From positions 1-14,210 of the forward strand of contig CAZMSF010000029.1 in assembly GCA_964568885.1 (NCBI GenBank): a DNA stretch of 14,210 nucleotides, written 5' to 3'. A program made the position numbers and the translations under genes. The stretch comes from JAUSNA01 sp964568885 (GTDB lineage: Bacteria > Patescibacteriota > Microgenomatia > Levybacterales > GWA1-39-11). Of this stretch, positions 6,378 through 12,780 are shown one piece after another. Position 1 is the first letter of the stretch. The number at the start of each line of letters is the position of its first letter. The notes beneath the pieces are model-generated. The model saw only the letters and a list, made by a program, of their open reading frames with translations. It made no database searches and had not been told where the DNA came from.

Positions 6378-6635
6378 TTACAATCGAGCGATGTTAAGAA
6401 AAATAAAAAGTGCAAAAACTAGTGCACTTATCAAGATATATTCTAACACAACCTTAATATTAATATCATGATGCGTGTTGTGATGCAATAACCCGACCAG
6501 CACATATAAACAAAGAATCAATGAAATCACAAAAAGTTGGGAATAAAAAGGGAGAGGTACAGTCAAAAGAAATGCAAAACCGCTTCCTATAATGAAAAAT
6601 TCGATTACGTATAAGAGTCCGTGATGTCGTTTCAT
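6378..6635 (-). CDS. Small three-helix membrane protein, unknown function
   Basis: An 85-residue protein with three predicted membrane segments (about 8-28, 32-50 and 62-81). A His-rich loop, LLHHNTHHD (49-57), sits between helices two and three, and two more His stand near the N-terminus (H4, H5). No family is recognised. It starts 2 nt after the CAP-domain gene's TAA and ends 6 nt before rfbA, so it is probably translated from the same message. The His cluster could bind metal or simply mark a membrane-surface loop. Codon usage and frame are clean and the gene fits perfectly between its neighbours, which supports its being real. Confidence 0.65.
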   Translation of the reverse strand: MKRHHGLLYVIEFFIIGSGFAFLLTVPLPFYSQLFVISLILCLYVLVGLLHHNTHHDINIKVVLEYILISALVFALFIFLNIARL

Positions 6636-6637
6636 TT

Positions 6638-7531
6638 TTATATTATGTTGCCCAATTTTGCCATTAATATAAATGCAATAAATATTGTAATTAATATTAC
6701 ATGGTCCAGATTATTTCCCACAACACGAGGTATCCGCTTCTTCTCGATGATAATAAAGTCCAATACTAACGCGATAAGTAGGGAAGCAAGTAAAATGAAG
6801 GTGAGAACTTTTGCGATACTTCCAATATCTATAACCGGCTTTTTTGATATGTTTTGAGGCAAAAGCTCTCCGACTTGCGGAATTTGAGCTTGATAAGAAC
6901 CTTTTACTTCGCTTCCGGAACTTGTCGTATTGACTCCAATTGGAGTCAACGCTTTATCATTAGTGATGGCTGTATTTTCCCTTTGTCCGAACTCTTGAAC
7001 AATAAGAATAGTGTCTTCTCCCTGAAGTTTTCCTTCCTTTACCGAAAATCCGACGTCTTTGTAAAGTGGTGACAAAATGTTTGCCCTGTGGGTTGGGGAT
7101 TTCATCCATGCATTCATCGCATCAACAGAAGTAGTAAAACCTCTTGCCAAATTTTCTCCTGCATATGAATAGTCATAACCTGCGGCCTTTATGAACTGCC
7201 AGGGAGAAGTTCCATCGGGCGCAAAGTGAGCCCAATAATCATGTTGGAACATATGCTGGCCCTTATTAGTGGCGGCTATGCTCAATTGCCTATCAAGATT
7301 CAGTGGAGCAAGTCCGTTTTGCTGCCTCTCATAATTCGTGAGATTGAGAAGCTCGATGTCCGAAATCTGATATGAAATCCCCAGAACCTGAGGATATGCA
7401 TGGTGTAGAAATATTGCTAAAGAACTTGAGAAGGCAACTGCAAGTATCAAAACAAAAAGCGAGACATTATGAAGGAGTTTTGCTCGGTGATTGTTTTTGT
7501 GGTGAGGAATGAAGAAATGAAAAATGTGCAT
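6638..7531 (-). CDS. Membrane-anchored CAP (SCP/PR-1-like) domain protein
   Basis: A 297-residue surface protein. A His-rich cytoplasmic start is followed by a membrane helix (about 22-42), then the CAP domain (about 57-185): LTNYERQQNGLAPL (64-77), HDYWAHFAPDG (97-107), AGENLARGF (124-132) and WMKSPTHRANIL (142-153). The conserved cavity residues H102, E126 and H148 are all present. A Ser/Thr-rich linker leads to two C-terminal membrane helices (about 240-262 and 277-293), an unusual double anchor. Bacterial CAP proteins are extracellular and of varied or unknown function. A PQVLG motif lies just outside the first helix (47-51). GAGG lies 10 nt before the ATG, and the gene starts 15 nt after the tsaB stop. 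Domain call secure, role unknown. Confidence 0.88.
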   Translation of the reverse strand: MHIFHFFIPHHKNNHRAKLLHNVSLFVLILAVAFSSSLAIFLHHAYPQVLGISYQISDIELLNLTNYERQQNGLAPLNLDRQLSIAATNKGQHMFQHDYWAHFAPDGTSPWQFIKAAGYDYSYAGENLARGFTTSVDAMNAWMKSPTHRANILSPLYKDVGFSVKEGKLQGEDTILIVQEFGQRENTAITNDKALTPIGVNTTSSGSEVKGSYQAQIPQVGELLPQNISKKPVIDIGSIAKVLTFILLASLLIALVLDFIIIEKKRIPRVVGNNLDHVILITIFIAFILMAKLGNII

Positions 7532-7546
7532 AGGCAGGAAACCTCA

Positions 7547-7861
7547 TCATTCGTATGTGGGTGTCACCAACTCTTCCAACTTCTTACCGTTTATTTTTTT
7601 ACCGAGCGAAAATCCCAAAGCGTTAGCAACACTCGCGCCAACTTTAAGTCCGGTATACGAACCCGGACCCTCTTCAACGTTAATTTCGTCGATATCATGA
7701 ATTAGAATGCCGGCATCGGTACAAACTTTTTCGATTAAGATGAGTATGGACTCGGGGTGCCGGTTCTCACTCGTTGAGACCGCTTCAAATTTTTTATCAC
7801 CAATTTCAAGAATTGCAGTAACCCTCTTGTTATCCCTGGTGTCAATTAGTAACTTGTTCAT
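7547..7861 (-). CDS. tsaB: TsaB, half-length t6A complex subunit
   Basis: TsaB pairs with TsaD in the complex that places threonylcarbamoyl on A37 of ANN-decoding tRNAs. The protein is only 104 residues, against about 220-230 for typical TsaB: the first ASKHA-type lobe is present, with LLIDTRD (4-10), the signature EEGPGSYTGLKVG (63-75) and the following helix, while the second lobe is absent. There is no remnant of it downstream; the CAP gene begins 15 nt after the stop. The start overlaps the tsaC stop by 4 nt (ATGA), which fixes the operon context and supports the name. In E. coli the TsaB-TsaD interface is formed by the N-terminal lobes, so a half protein could still pair. Confidence 0.82.
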   Translation of the reverse strand: MNKLLIDTRDNKRVTAILEIGDKKFEAVSTSENRHPESILILIEKVCTDAGILIHDIDEINVEEGPGSYTGLKVGASVANALGFSLGKKINGKKLEELVTPTYE

Positions 7862-8439
7862 TTGTAATGTATTTCAACAACACCTTCACGTACCACTTTC
7901 CAAGGCCGCATAGTTACATCAATAATTGTCGAAATACCCTTCATTGTACACACACCATTGAGTACAAAGTCAACTTTCTGCATCAAATGCGGGTCTACAT
8001 CGGAAAAAGTAAAAGGAGTATCCTCGCCTGAAAAATTGGCAGACGGAGCAACAATTGGAACACCAACCTCGTTAATTATTTTTTGAAGAATAGGATGGTT
8101 GGGAAGCCGCACGGCCAGAGTTTCCTTTCCCGAGTTTACAACCGGTAAAACCTTTCCTTTTTTACAATTTAAAATTATAGTAAATCCTCCCGGCCAGAAT
8201 TTGTTTATGAGTTCTTCTTCCACTTCTTTCTCAATATGGACATATTCTTTTGCCATCTCCAACGATGCAACAAGTACCAATAGGGATTTTTCGGCCGGCC
8301 TATTTCGTATGTCATAAACCTTTTTTACCGCCGCTTTATTATCCATCCTGCAACCGATACCATACGCCGTATCGGTCGGGAAAATACCCACCTTCCCCTC
8401 TTTAAACTTTTCGATAACTTCTTGCATCTGATTTTTCAT
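7858..8439 (-). CDS. tsaC: Threonylcarbamoyl-AMP synthase, YrdC/Sua5 domain
   Basis: Makes threonylcarbamoyl-AMP from threonine, bicarbonate and ATP, the first step of t6A formation. The 193-residue protein is a stand-alone YrdC domain without the Sua5 C-terminal domain. Signatures include FPTDTAYGIGC (20-30), RNRPAEKSLLVLV (45-57) with the substrate-binding Arg/Lys, WPGGFTIIL (82-90), LAVRLPNHP (108-116), APSANFSG (131-138) and GISTIIDVT (168-176). It overlaps tsaE by 4 nt upstream and tsaB by 4 nt downstream, both as ATGA, so the three are translationally coupled. Length and motifs match the TsaC group. Identity is very likely correct. Confidence 0.93.
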   Translation of the reverse strand: MKNQMQEVIEKFKEGKVGIFPTDTAYGIGCRMDNKAAVKKVYDIRNRPAEKSLLVLVASLEMAKEYVHIEKEVEEELINKFWPGGFTIILNCKKGKVLPVVNSGKETLAVRLPNHPILQKIINEVGVPIVAPSANFSGEDTPFTFSDVDPHLMQKVDFVLNGVCTMKGISTIIDVTMRPWKVVREGVVEIHYK

Positions 8440-8864
8440 ACGTTTTCCAAAATTTCTATAGAGCGCTCATCATCTTTCGTTTCAAATTTTACTTTCCAAG
8501 CATTTTTCTTGACTATTTCTTGCGATACCTCCGGCCATTCAATAACGACAATTCCTTTTTCGTCATTCATATAATCGGTCAGGCTTACATTGAGAACCTC
8601 TCCTTCATCTTTCAAACGGTACAAATCCAAGTGGTAGAGGGTTTGTATGCGCTCATTTGCTGTCGAGTGGCTTCTCACAACAATGAATGTCGGGGACAAT
8701 ATACGATTTTTAATACCTAAACCCCGCGCAATGCCTTTTGTAAATGTGGTTTTCCCGCTTCCTAAGTTACCGATAAGAAAAACGACATCTTGAGGTTTTA
8801 AGTTTTTTGCGAAGTCTTCTCCCAGTTTTTCCGTTTGTTCGGGGCTTTTGGTTACGAATTTCAT
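8436..8864 (-). CDS. tsaE: TsaE, t6A synthesis ATPase
   Basis: Small P-loop ATPase that associates with the TsaB-TsaD complex and is needed for t6A turnover. From the chosen ATG it has 142 residues, normal for TsaE. Motifs are the Walker A GNLGSGKTT (32-40), SPTF (57-60), YHLDLYRL (77-84) and the Walker B-like VVIEWPE (106-112). A longer open frame begins upstream at 8945, but those 27 codons lie inside the preceding gene and lack TsaE similarity. The ATG at 8864 sits one base after that gene's TGA and begins with the family-typical MKFVTKSPEQT. It overlaps tsaC by 4 nt. Confidence 0.93.
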   Translation of the reverse strand: MKFVTKSPEQTEKLGEDFAKNLKPQDVVFLIGNLGSGKTTFTKGIARGLGIKNRILSPTFIVVRSHSTANERIQTLYHLDLYRLKDEGEVLNVSLTDYMNDEKGIVVIEWPEVSQEIVKKNAWKVKFETKDDERSIEILENV

Positions 8865-8865
8865 A

Positions 8866-9738
8866 TCAAGGGCTTGCCTCAATTTCTTGCTCTTTATTCT
8901 TCCTGTAATTATTGTACAAAAGTATACCACAGGCTCCCGTAACAAGAACTATTCCCATAACAATAAGAAGTGCTCCCCAATTATAATTTTGGGCGGTCGT
9001 TGTCGGTAATTCCGACTGACTGTTTGCAAATTTTGCATTCGCTCCCAATATTCCTTGCGTTGGCTCTGTCTCGGTTTGTGTTTGCATAAGCGCCGACTCG
9101 CTTCCGCCCTCTCGGGTTTTCGGATCACTTGTAATTTTTGGAGTTGGAGTGTTTGTCGTCTTTGGTGTCGGTGTCGGGGTGCCTGTAGGGGTTGGTGTAG
9201 GTGTATTGGTTGGTTTCGGAGTTGGCGTCGGGGTTTGGGTAGGAGCGGGAGTATTTGTAGGAGTTGGCGTTACCGTAGGTGTTGGAACAATAGTGGCCGA
9301 ATTATTAGATGAACCTTTTGTATCATTCGCAAACAACACCCATGTAGGGGAACCGTCTGCTTGTCTTCCTGCGGTTTGCGTTCCTGTCGGAACCGGAATA
9401 TTCCCGGAACCGCCATACACCACCTGATCAACTTGTGTCTCATCGGTTTTCAATAACCTGACCGTATCCCCGTCGTTATTTAGTTTGTTGTTCCAGTCAA
9501 AAACAGAATAAGAATTGCCTCCTATCGTCCCCGACAAATCCAATTTATTAGATTCCGTTGAATCTCTTAGGATAAAACCCGTTAAATCGACGGGGGAAGA
9601 GTCGGAATTATAAATTTCAACCCAATCTGAATTTGATGTTGCCGAACTGAACTCATTAATATAAAGGGCTGCAAATGCTTTTTCAGGGATAAATAAAAGT
9701 AGAAGAGCAACAATAAAAAACAAATAATAACGCTTCAC
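8866..9738 (-). CDS. Lamin-tail-domain surface protein with Thr-Pro stalk and C-terminal anchor
   Basis: A 290-residue secreted or surface protein. A signal peptide (about 1-23, cut near AFA) precedes a lamin tail domain (about 24-137): LYINEFSS (25-32), DWVEIYNSDSSPVDLTGF (38-55), DTVRLLK (91-97). A low-complexity Thr-Pro stalk fills about 150-202. Near the C-terminus an LPTTT (244-248) is followed by a hydrophobic helix (254-275) and a basic tail (YRKNK), resembling a cell-wall sorting signal with the LPXTG Gly replaced. Bacterial LTD proteins are extracellular and often sit with nucleases or adhesins, but no catalytic domain is present here. The start is GTG, 53 nt after the hydrolase gene. 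Its real role is unknown. Confidence 0.85.
   Translation of the reverse strand: MKRYYLFFIVALLLLFIPEKAFAALYINEFSSATSNSDWVEIYNSDSSPVDLTGFILRDSTESNKLDLSGTIGGNSYSVFDWNNKLNNDGDTVRLLKTDETQVDQVVYGGSGNIPVPTGTQTAGRQADGSPTWVLFANDTKGSSNNSATIVPTPTVTPTPTNTPAPTQTPTPTPKPTNTPTPTPTGTPTPTPKTTNTPTPKITSDPKTREGGSESALMQTQTETEPTQGILGANAKFANSQSELPTTTAQNYNWGALLIVMGIVLVTGACGILLYNNYRKNKEQEIEASP
9139..9288 (-). repeat. Low-complexity Thr-Pro coding repeat
   Basis: Imperfect tandem ACACCN-type codons encode the TPTPTP stalk of the lamin-tail protein (residues about 151-200). On the plus strand they appear as a G/T-rich tract of GGTGT and GGAGTTGG units. Such tracts can change length by slippage. This is a feature of the protein stalk, not a mobile element. 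Confidence 0.8.
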
Positions 9739-9748
9739 AATAACTCTG

Positions 9749-9777
9749 ATTTAATAGGAAAGTGTTACAACTTTCAA
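9749..9777 (-). promoter_or_regulatory. Possible promoter before the lamin-tail gene
   Basis: On the minus strand TTGAAA (9777-9772, five of six -35 matches) and TTAAAT (9754-9749, four of six -10 matches) are separated by exactly 17 nt. The -10 ends 10 nt before the GTG start, so the leader would be very short. The only gap here is 53 nt, and readthrough from the upstream gene may suffice. Confidence 0.3.
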
Positions 9778-9791
9778 CCCTTGGGCAAATG

Positions 9792-11024
9792 CTACAAGAA
9801 GACTACTTTTTGAACTGAAAAAATACTCCCCATCGAATAATGATCGGTAAAATTAACATCATGGCCATTCGGCAAGTACGGGTCATTCATTATGTAATTC
9901 CCGTTAGAACCGCTTTTTATTACAACAAAATGAGTTCCCCCATACGCATTTATTCCAACAACTACCGGGTCGCCTGAAGAAAGAACCGAATCCATTGATG
10001 CTCCTACCCGTTGTGCCGTAGAGCCTCCTGCTGAAATTGTAAAAAGAAGGTACGCGGGATAATAAGATGCGAAATTGGAAGAGTTAGAATTAATGTCAAT
10101 CGGTGTTATCTTGTGGCCATAATGGGTAAAGACCATCGCCATGGAGGTTACAAGACAACCGTCACTTGCAATCGTATATTGTGTTCCGTTGAGAGCCGAT
10201 GCGCCCCAGTTAGAATCCCGTTGATTGTAATAACAGCCCCAGGAATCACACGATGTTTGTCCCGATAGTAATGACGCGCCTCCCTGCGCTGCAACGAAAT
10301 TCGAGAATCCGGCTAGTTGAGCTTTGGCTGCGGCAAGTAAACGCTGATAATTTGCTTCGCTCCCTTGCGTTTCTGTGAGAAGTCGTTTTTTTGTCTCTTT
10401 GTCGGAATTGAGCTGGTCCGTATACGCTTCAAGCTTTTTATTCAAAGCCTCCTCTTCCTGCTTTTTATCTACGAGGATATTTTGCTGATTGCTATAATTT
10501 ACTTTCGCCTGCTCCGCAGCGTAAATATTTTTCTTGTCATATAGCTGTACGATTTTTAGATATTTTAGTCTCGTGAAAAAATTGTCCAACGTATTTGATG
10601 TGAGAAGCACTTGCCATGGCGCAACCGTCCCTTGTTGATATACCGCTTTTGCACGTCCTACGAAGGCATGAGAAGTCTTGTCCAAATCCCCTTCGGAGCT
10701 GGATATTTTACTTTTTGTAATATCAATATCAATTTCAAGAGATTCAATTTGATCTTTGGTACGCTCGATTTTTGCCTCAGTCAGCTGTATTTGATTGTCC
10801 GCAATCTCAATTTGCGAGGAAAGGGTTTTTTCTTGGGATTTTGTATCGGCGATTTTTCCCTCCAATTCTTGAATTAATTTTTCCGTATCGGCTTTTTTTT
10901 GAGAGTCCGAACCTGGCGTGGGAGTGGGCGTTACATCCTCAGCAAAAATTTGTGTTATTCCGAGAGAAAAAACGAAAAACAACGCTCCAATCACTAGGAC
11001 GTTTTTGAGTAATCGTATAGACAT
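9792..11024 (-). CDS. Secreted coiled-coil C39-like cysteine peptidase, probable FtsEX-controlled wall hydrolase
   Basis: A 410-residue exported protein. A signal peptide (about 1-28), a short TPTPTP linker (32-37) and a long coiled-coil region (about 42-235), with an interruption around 118-160, resemble EnvC/PcsB regulators. The C-terminal domain (about 264-410) looks like a C39-type papain-fold peptidase: YYNQRDSNWG (265-274), SDGCLVTSMAM (287-297) with catalytic-type C290, GGTHFVVI (362-369) with H365, and IMNDPY (378-383) with D381. C259 and C264 just before the domain could form a disulfide. It starts 9 nt after ftsX. In other bacteria FtsX directly gates coiled-coil hydrolases or activators (EnvC, PcsB), which carry LytM or CHAP domains. 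Here the context makes a division peptidoglycan hydrolase the best inference; cleavage of wall peptide has not been shown. Confidence 0.8.
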   Translation of the reverse strand: MSIRLLKNVLVIGALFFVFSLGITQIFAEDVTPTPTPGSDSQKKADTEKLIQELEGKIADTKSQEKTLSSQIEIADNQIQLTEAKIERTKDQIESLEIDIDITKSKISSSEGDLDKTSHAFVGRAKAVYQQGTVAPWQVLLTSNTLDNFFTRLKYLKIVQLYDKKNIYAAEQAKVNYSNQQNILVDKKQEEEALNKKLEAYTDQLNSDKETKKRLLTETQGSEANYQRLLAAAKAQLAGFSNFVAAQGGASLLSGQTSCDSWGCYYNQRDSNWGASALNGTQYTIASDGCLVTSMAMVFTHYGHKITPIDINSNSSNFASYYPAYLLFTISAGGSTAQRVGASMDSVLSSGDPVVVGINAYGGTHFVVIKSGSNGNYIMNDPYLPNGHDVNFTDHYSMGSIFSVQKVVFL

Positions 11025-11033
11025 GGTAGGTAA

Positions 11034-11900
11034 TCACTTCAAATAACGAAGGACTGCTAAAAAGCTGGAAAATGCACCCAAAATAATCGCGGATACAAAA
11101 AGTACCCCCAAAACCTCGAGCATAAGAATCGGCTCAATGGGAAGAACGGGTACTCCTCCAAAAAAATTCTCTATCTTTGGAGTTGCGTAAAAGAATAGGA
11201 CTCCGTAAGAAACCGCCCACCCGACAAACGCCCCTATAGCCCCATAAAACATCCCTTCAAGAAGGAAAGGCGTGCGGATAAACCAATTAGTTGCCCCTAT
11301 CAGCTTCATGATTTCGATTTCATCACGTCTTACTGTAATTTTGATTCCAATGATTGTCAAAATGACAAAAATACTGACAACCAGAAGTATGCCAATGATA
11401 ACAAGTCCTATCTGACGAAGTCCGTTCGTGAACTTAATAAGCGTGTCTACAATATCTTTCTGAAAAACTACTTCATCGACCGCTTTGGATTTTTTAGCAA
11501 TGCTTGCCAAATCCGAAAGATAAGAAGCATCATTCGCCTGGACATCAAGGGACGATGGAAGAATGTCGGACGTAACAAGATCTAAAAGAAGCGGATCGTC
11601 TTTATTCTGCTGCTTATAAATTGACAACGCTTCATCTTTTGAAACGAATTTGATACTTTTTGATTTTCCTGTCTGAGTGAGTTGGGTCCGAAGAGCATTA
11701 ATGTCCTCAGCTGTTGCATCTTGCTTAAAGAACACCGAAAGCTGCGGACGGGTTTCAAAATAGTTAATTACCCGGACTGAAATAATAGTAATAATTGAAA
11801 AAACGGCAATCGTCAAAAACGTAAGAGACATTATCATTATCGCCGCAATTGACTGATATGGCGAGCGGCGTATGTATTTTGCAACTGTTTGTGTATGCAT
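11034..11900 (-). CDS. ftsX: Cell division membrane protein FtsX
   Basis: Membrane subunit of the FtsEX complex, which couples cytoplasmic ATP hydrolysis to wall hydrolases outside. The 288 residues show the four-helix FtsX plan: helix 1 (about 19-44), a large extracellular loop (about 46-162), helix 2 (about 163-187), the cytoplasmic coupling motif RRDEIEIMKLIGA (191-203), helix 3 (about 212-238) and helix 4 (about 258-284). The N-terminus is short and cytoplasmic. Its start is 3 nt after the ftsE stop, and the secreted coiled-coil peptidase follows after 9 nt. The extracellular loop, about 115 residues, is the expected contact surface for that protein. Confidence 0.93.
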   Translation of the reverse strand: MHTQTVAKYIRRSPYQSIAAIMIMSLTFLTIAVFSIITIISVRVINYFETRPQLSVFFKQDATAEDINALRTQLTQTGKSKSIKFVSKDEALSIYKQQNKDDPLLLDLVTSDILPSSLDVQANDASYLSDLASIAKKSKAVDEVVFQKDIVDTLIKFTNGLRQIGLVIIGILLVVSIFVILTIIGIKITVRRDEIEIMKLIGATNWFIRTPFLLEGMFYGAIGAFVGWAVSYGVLFFYATPKIENFFGGVPVLPIEPILMLEVLGVLFVSAIILGAFSSFLAVLRYLK

Positions 11901-11903
11901 ATT

Positions 11904-12695
11904 TTATTTAGTCAAACTTTCTAATGTAATTTTTCCCTCTTCAACTTGGTCTTCTTTTTTTTCTAATTTCTCCTGCTTTTCCTCTTTCACAATCTTTTTT
12001 TCTTCGTGCTCTACGTGTTTTTTATCCTCTCCTTTTTTCCGTCTGTCTTCTTTTAGTCTACCGCCCTCAAGAACAATTACTCTTTTTTTTGTGGTGTCGA
12101 TAATCCTGTCATTATGAGTCGCCATGAAAATCGTTGTTCCGGTTTTGTTTATCTCATCCAGAAGCTGAAGTATTTGCATACTCGTATCAATATCCAAATT
12201 CCCCGTTGGCTCATCGGCGAGTATCACCTCAGGATCAAAAACTAGCGCCCGGGCAATTGCAACCCTTTGTCTTTCTCCTCCCGAGAGCTGTTGTGGAAAT
12301 TTAGAAAAAGCACTCATAAGACCTACGCTCTTAAGAACTTCATGTGCCCTTTCCTTTGCATCTTTTTCCGATACTCCCGAGAACTGCAAAGGCAGCATCA
12401 CATTTTCGCCAACCGTTCTATCGTGAAGTAATTTCAGATCCTGAAAAATAACTCCAACATTGCGCCGGAGTTGCCGTACTTTCTTACCCGGAAGCTTTAC
12501 CACATCAATATCACCGATTGTAATCGTTCCCTCCGTTGGGAGTAAATCTTTTATGATGAGTCTGAAAATTGTTGTCTTGCCGCTGCCCGTTGGTCCGACA
12601 AGAAATACGAAGTCACCCTTATCAATTGAAAAGCTGACCTTATCAAGGGCGAGGTCCGAATAGTATTGCTTGGATACTTCTTGAAATGTAATCAT
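11904..12695 (-). CDS. ftsE: Cell division ABC ATPase FtsE with K/E-rich C-terminal tail
   Basis: ABC ATPase partner of FtsX. Motifs in order: Walker A GPTGSGKT (34-41), Q-loop VIFQD (82-86), signature LSGGERQRVAIARA (137-150), Walker B VILADEP (157-163) and the switch His in MATHNDR (191-197). The ATPase core ends near residue 214. A tail of nearly 50 residues follows, dominated by Lys and Glu, ending in KITLESLTK; E. coli FtsE is about 222 residues and lacks it. The ATG has no clear Shine-Dalgarno, and an in-frame TAA lies three codons upstream, which fixes the start. It is preceded by an 85-nt gap with TGCCC repeats and followed by ftsX after 3 nt. Confidence 0.94.
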   Translation of the reverse strand: MITFQEVSKQYYSDLALDKVSFSIDKGDFVFLVGPTGSGKTTIFRLIIKDLLPTEGTITIGDIDVVKLPGKKVRQLRRNVGVIFQDLKLLHDRTVGENVMLPLQFSGVSEKDAKERAHEVLKSVGLMSAFSKFPQQLSGGERQRVAIARALVFDPEVILADEPTGNLDIDTSMQILQLLDEINKTGTTIFMATHNDRIIDTTKKRVIVLEGGRLKEDRRKKGEDKKHVEHEEKKIVKEEKQEKLEKKEDQVEEGKITLESLTK

Positions 12696-12751
12696 GATTA
12701 TTTACTGACATGACGATTTTTTTTGGTCTCATGAATGTACCTCGTCTTTTT

Positions 12752-12776
12752 TGCCCACTGTGCCCACGAACTGCCC
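12752..12776. repeat. Three short TGCCC direct repeats before ftsE
   Basis: TGCCCAC at 12752-12758, TGCCCAC at 12761-12767 and TGCCC at 12772-12776 (plus strand) are spaced 9 and 11 nt, near one helical turn. They fill the gap between the OB-like gene and ftsE, about 57 nt upstream of the ftsE ATG. They might bind a regulator; no hairpin is formed. Short length makes chance quite possible. Confidence 0.3.
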
Positions 12777-12780
12777 GTCT

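Noticed and set aside
7547..7861. tsaB as a frameshifted pseudogene
   Set aside because: The frame is clean, both ends are tightly packed against neighbours, and no second-lobe sequence remains in any frame downstream.
8865..8945. Upstream extension of tsaE by 27 codons
   Set aside because: It lies inside the lamin-tail gene in another frame, and TsaE similarity begins exactly at the ATG at 8864, one base after that gene's stop.
9139..9288. CRISPR-like or tandem mobile repeat
   Set aside because: The units are short imperfect ACACCN codons encoding a Thr-Pro stalk, without spacers or fixed repeat length.
9055..9427. Long plus-strand open frames rich in Gly/Val or Arg/Cys across the stalk region
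   Set aside because: They are antisense readings of the Thr-Pro codon repeat in the lamin-tail gene and have no recognisable domain or start signal.
12706..12740. Short leader peptide frame upstream of ftsE starting at an ATG after GAGG
   Set aside because: It is out of frame with ftsE, runs into it and shows no attenuator hairpin; probably chance.
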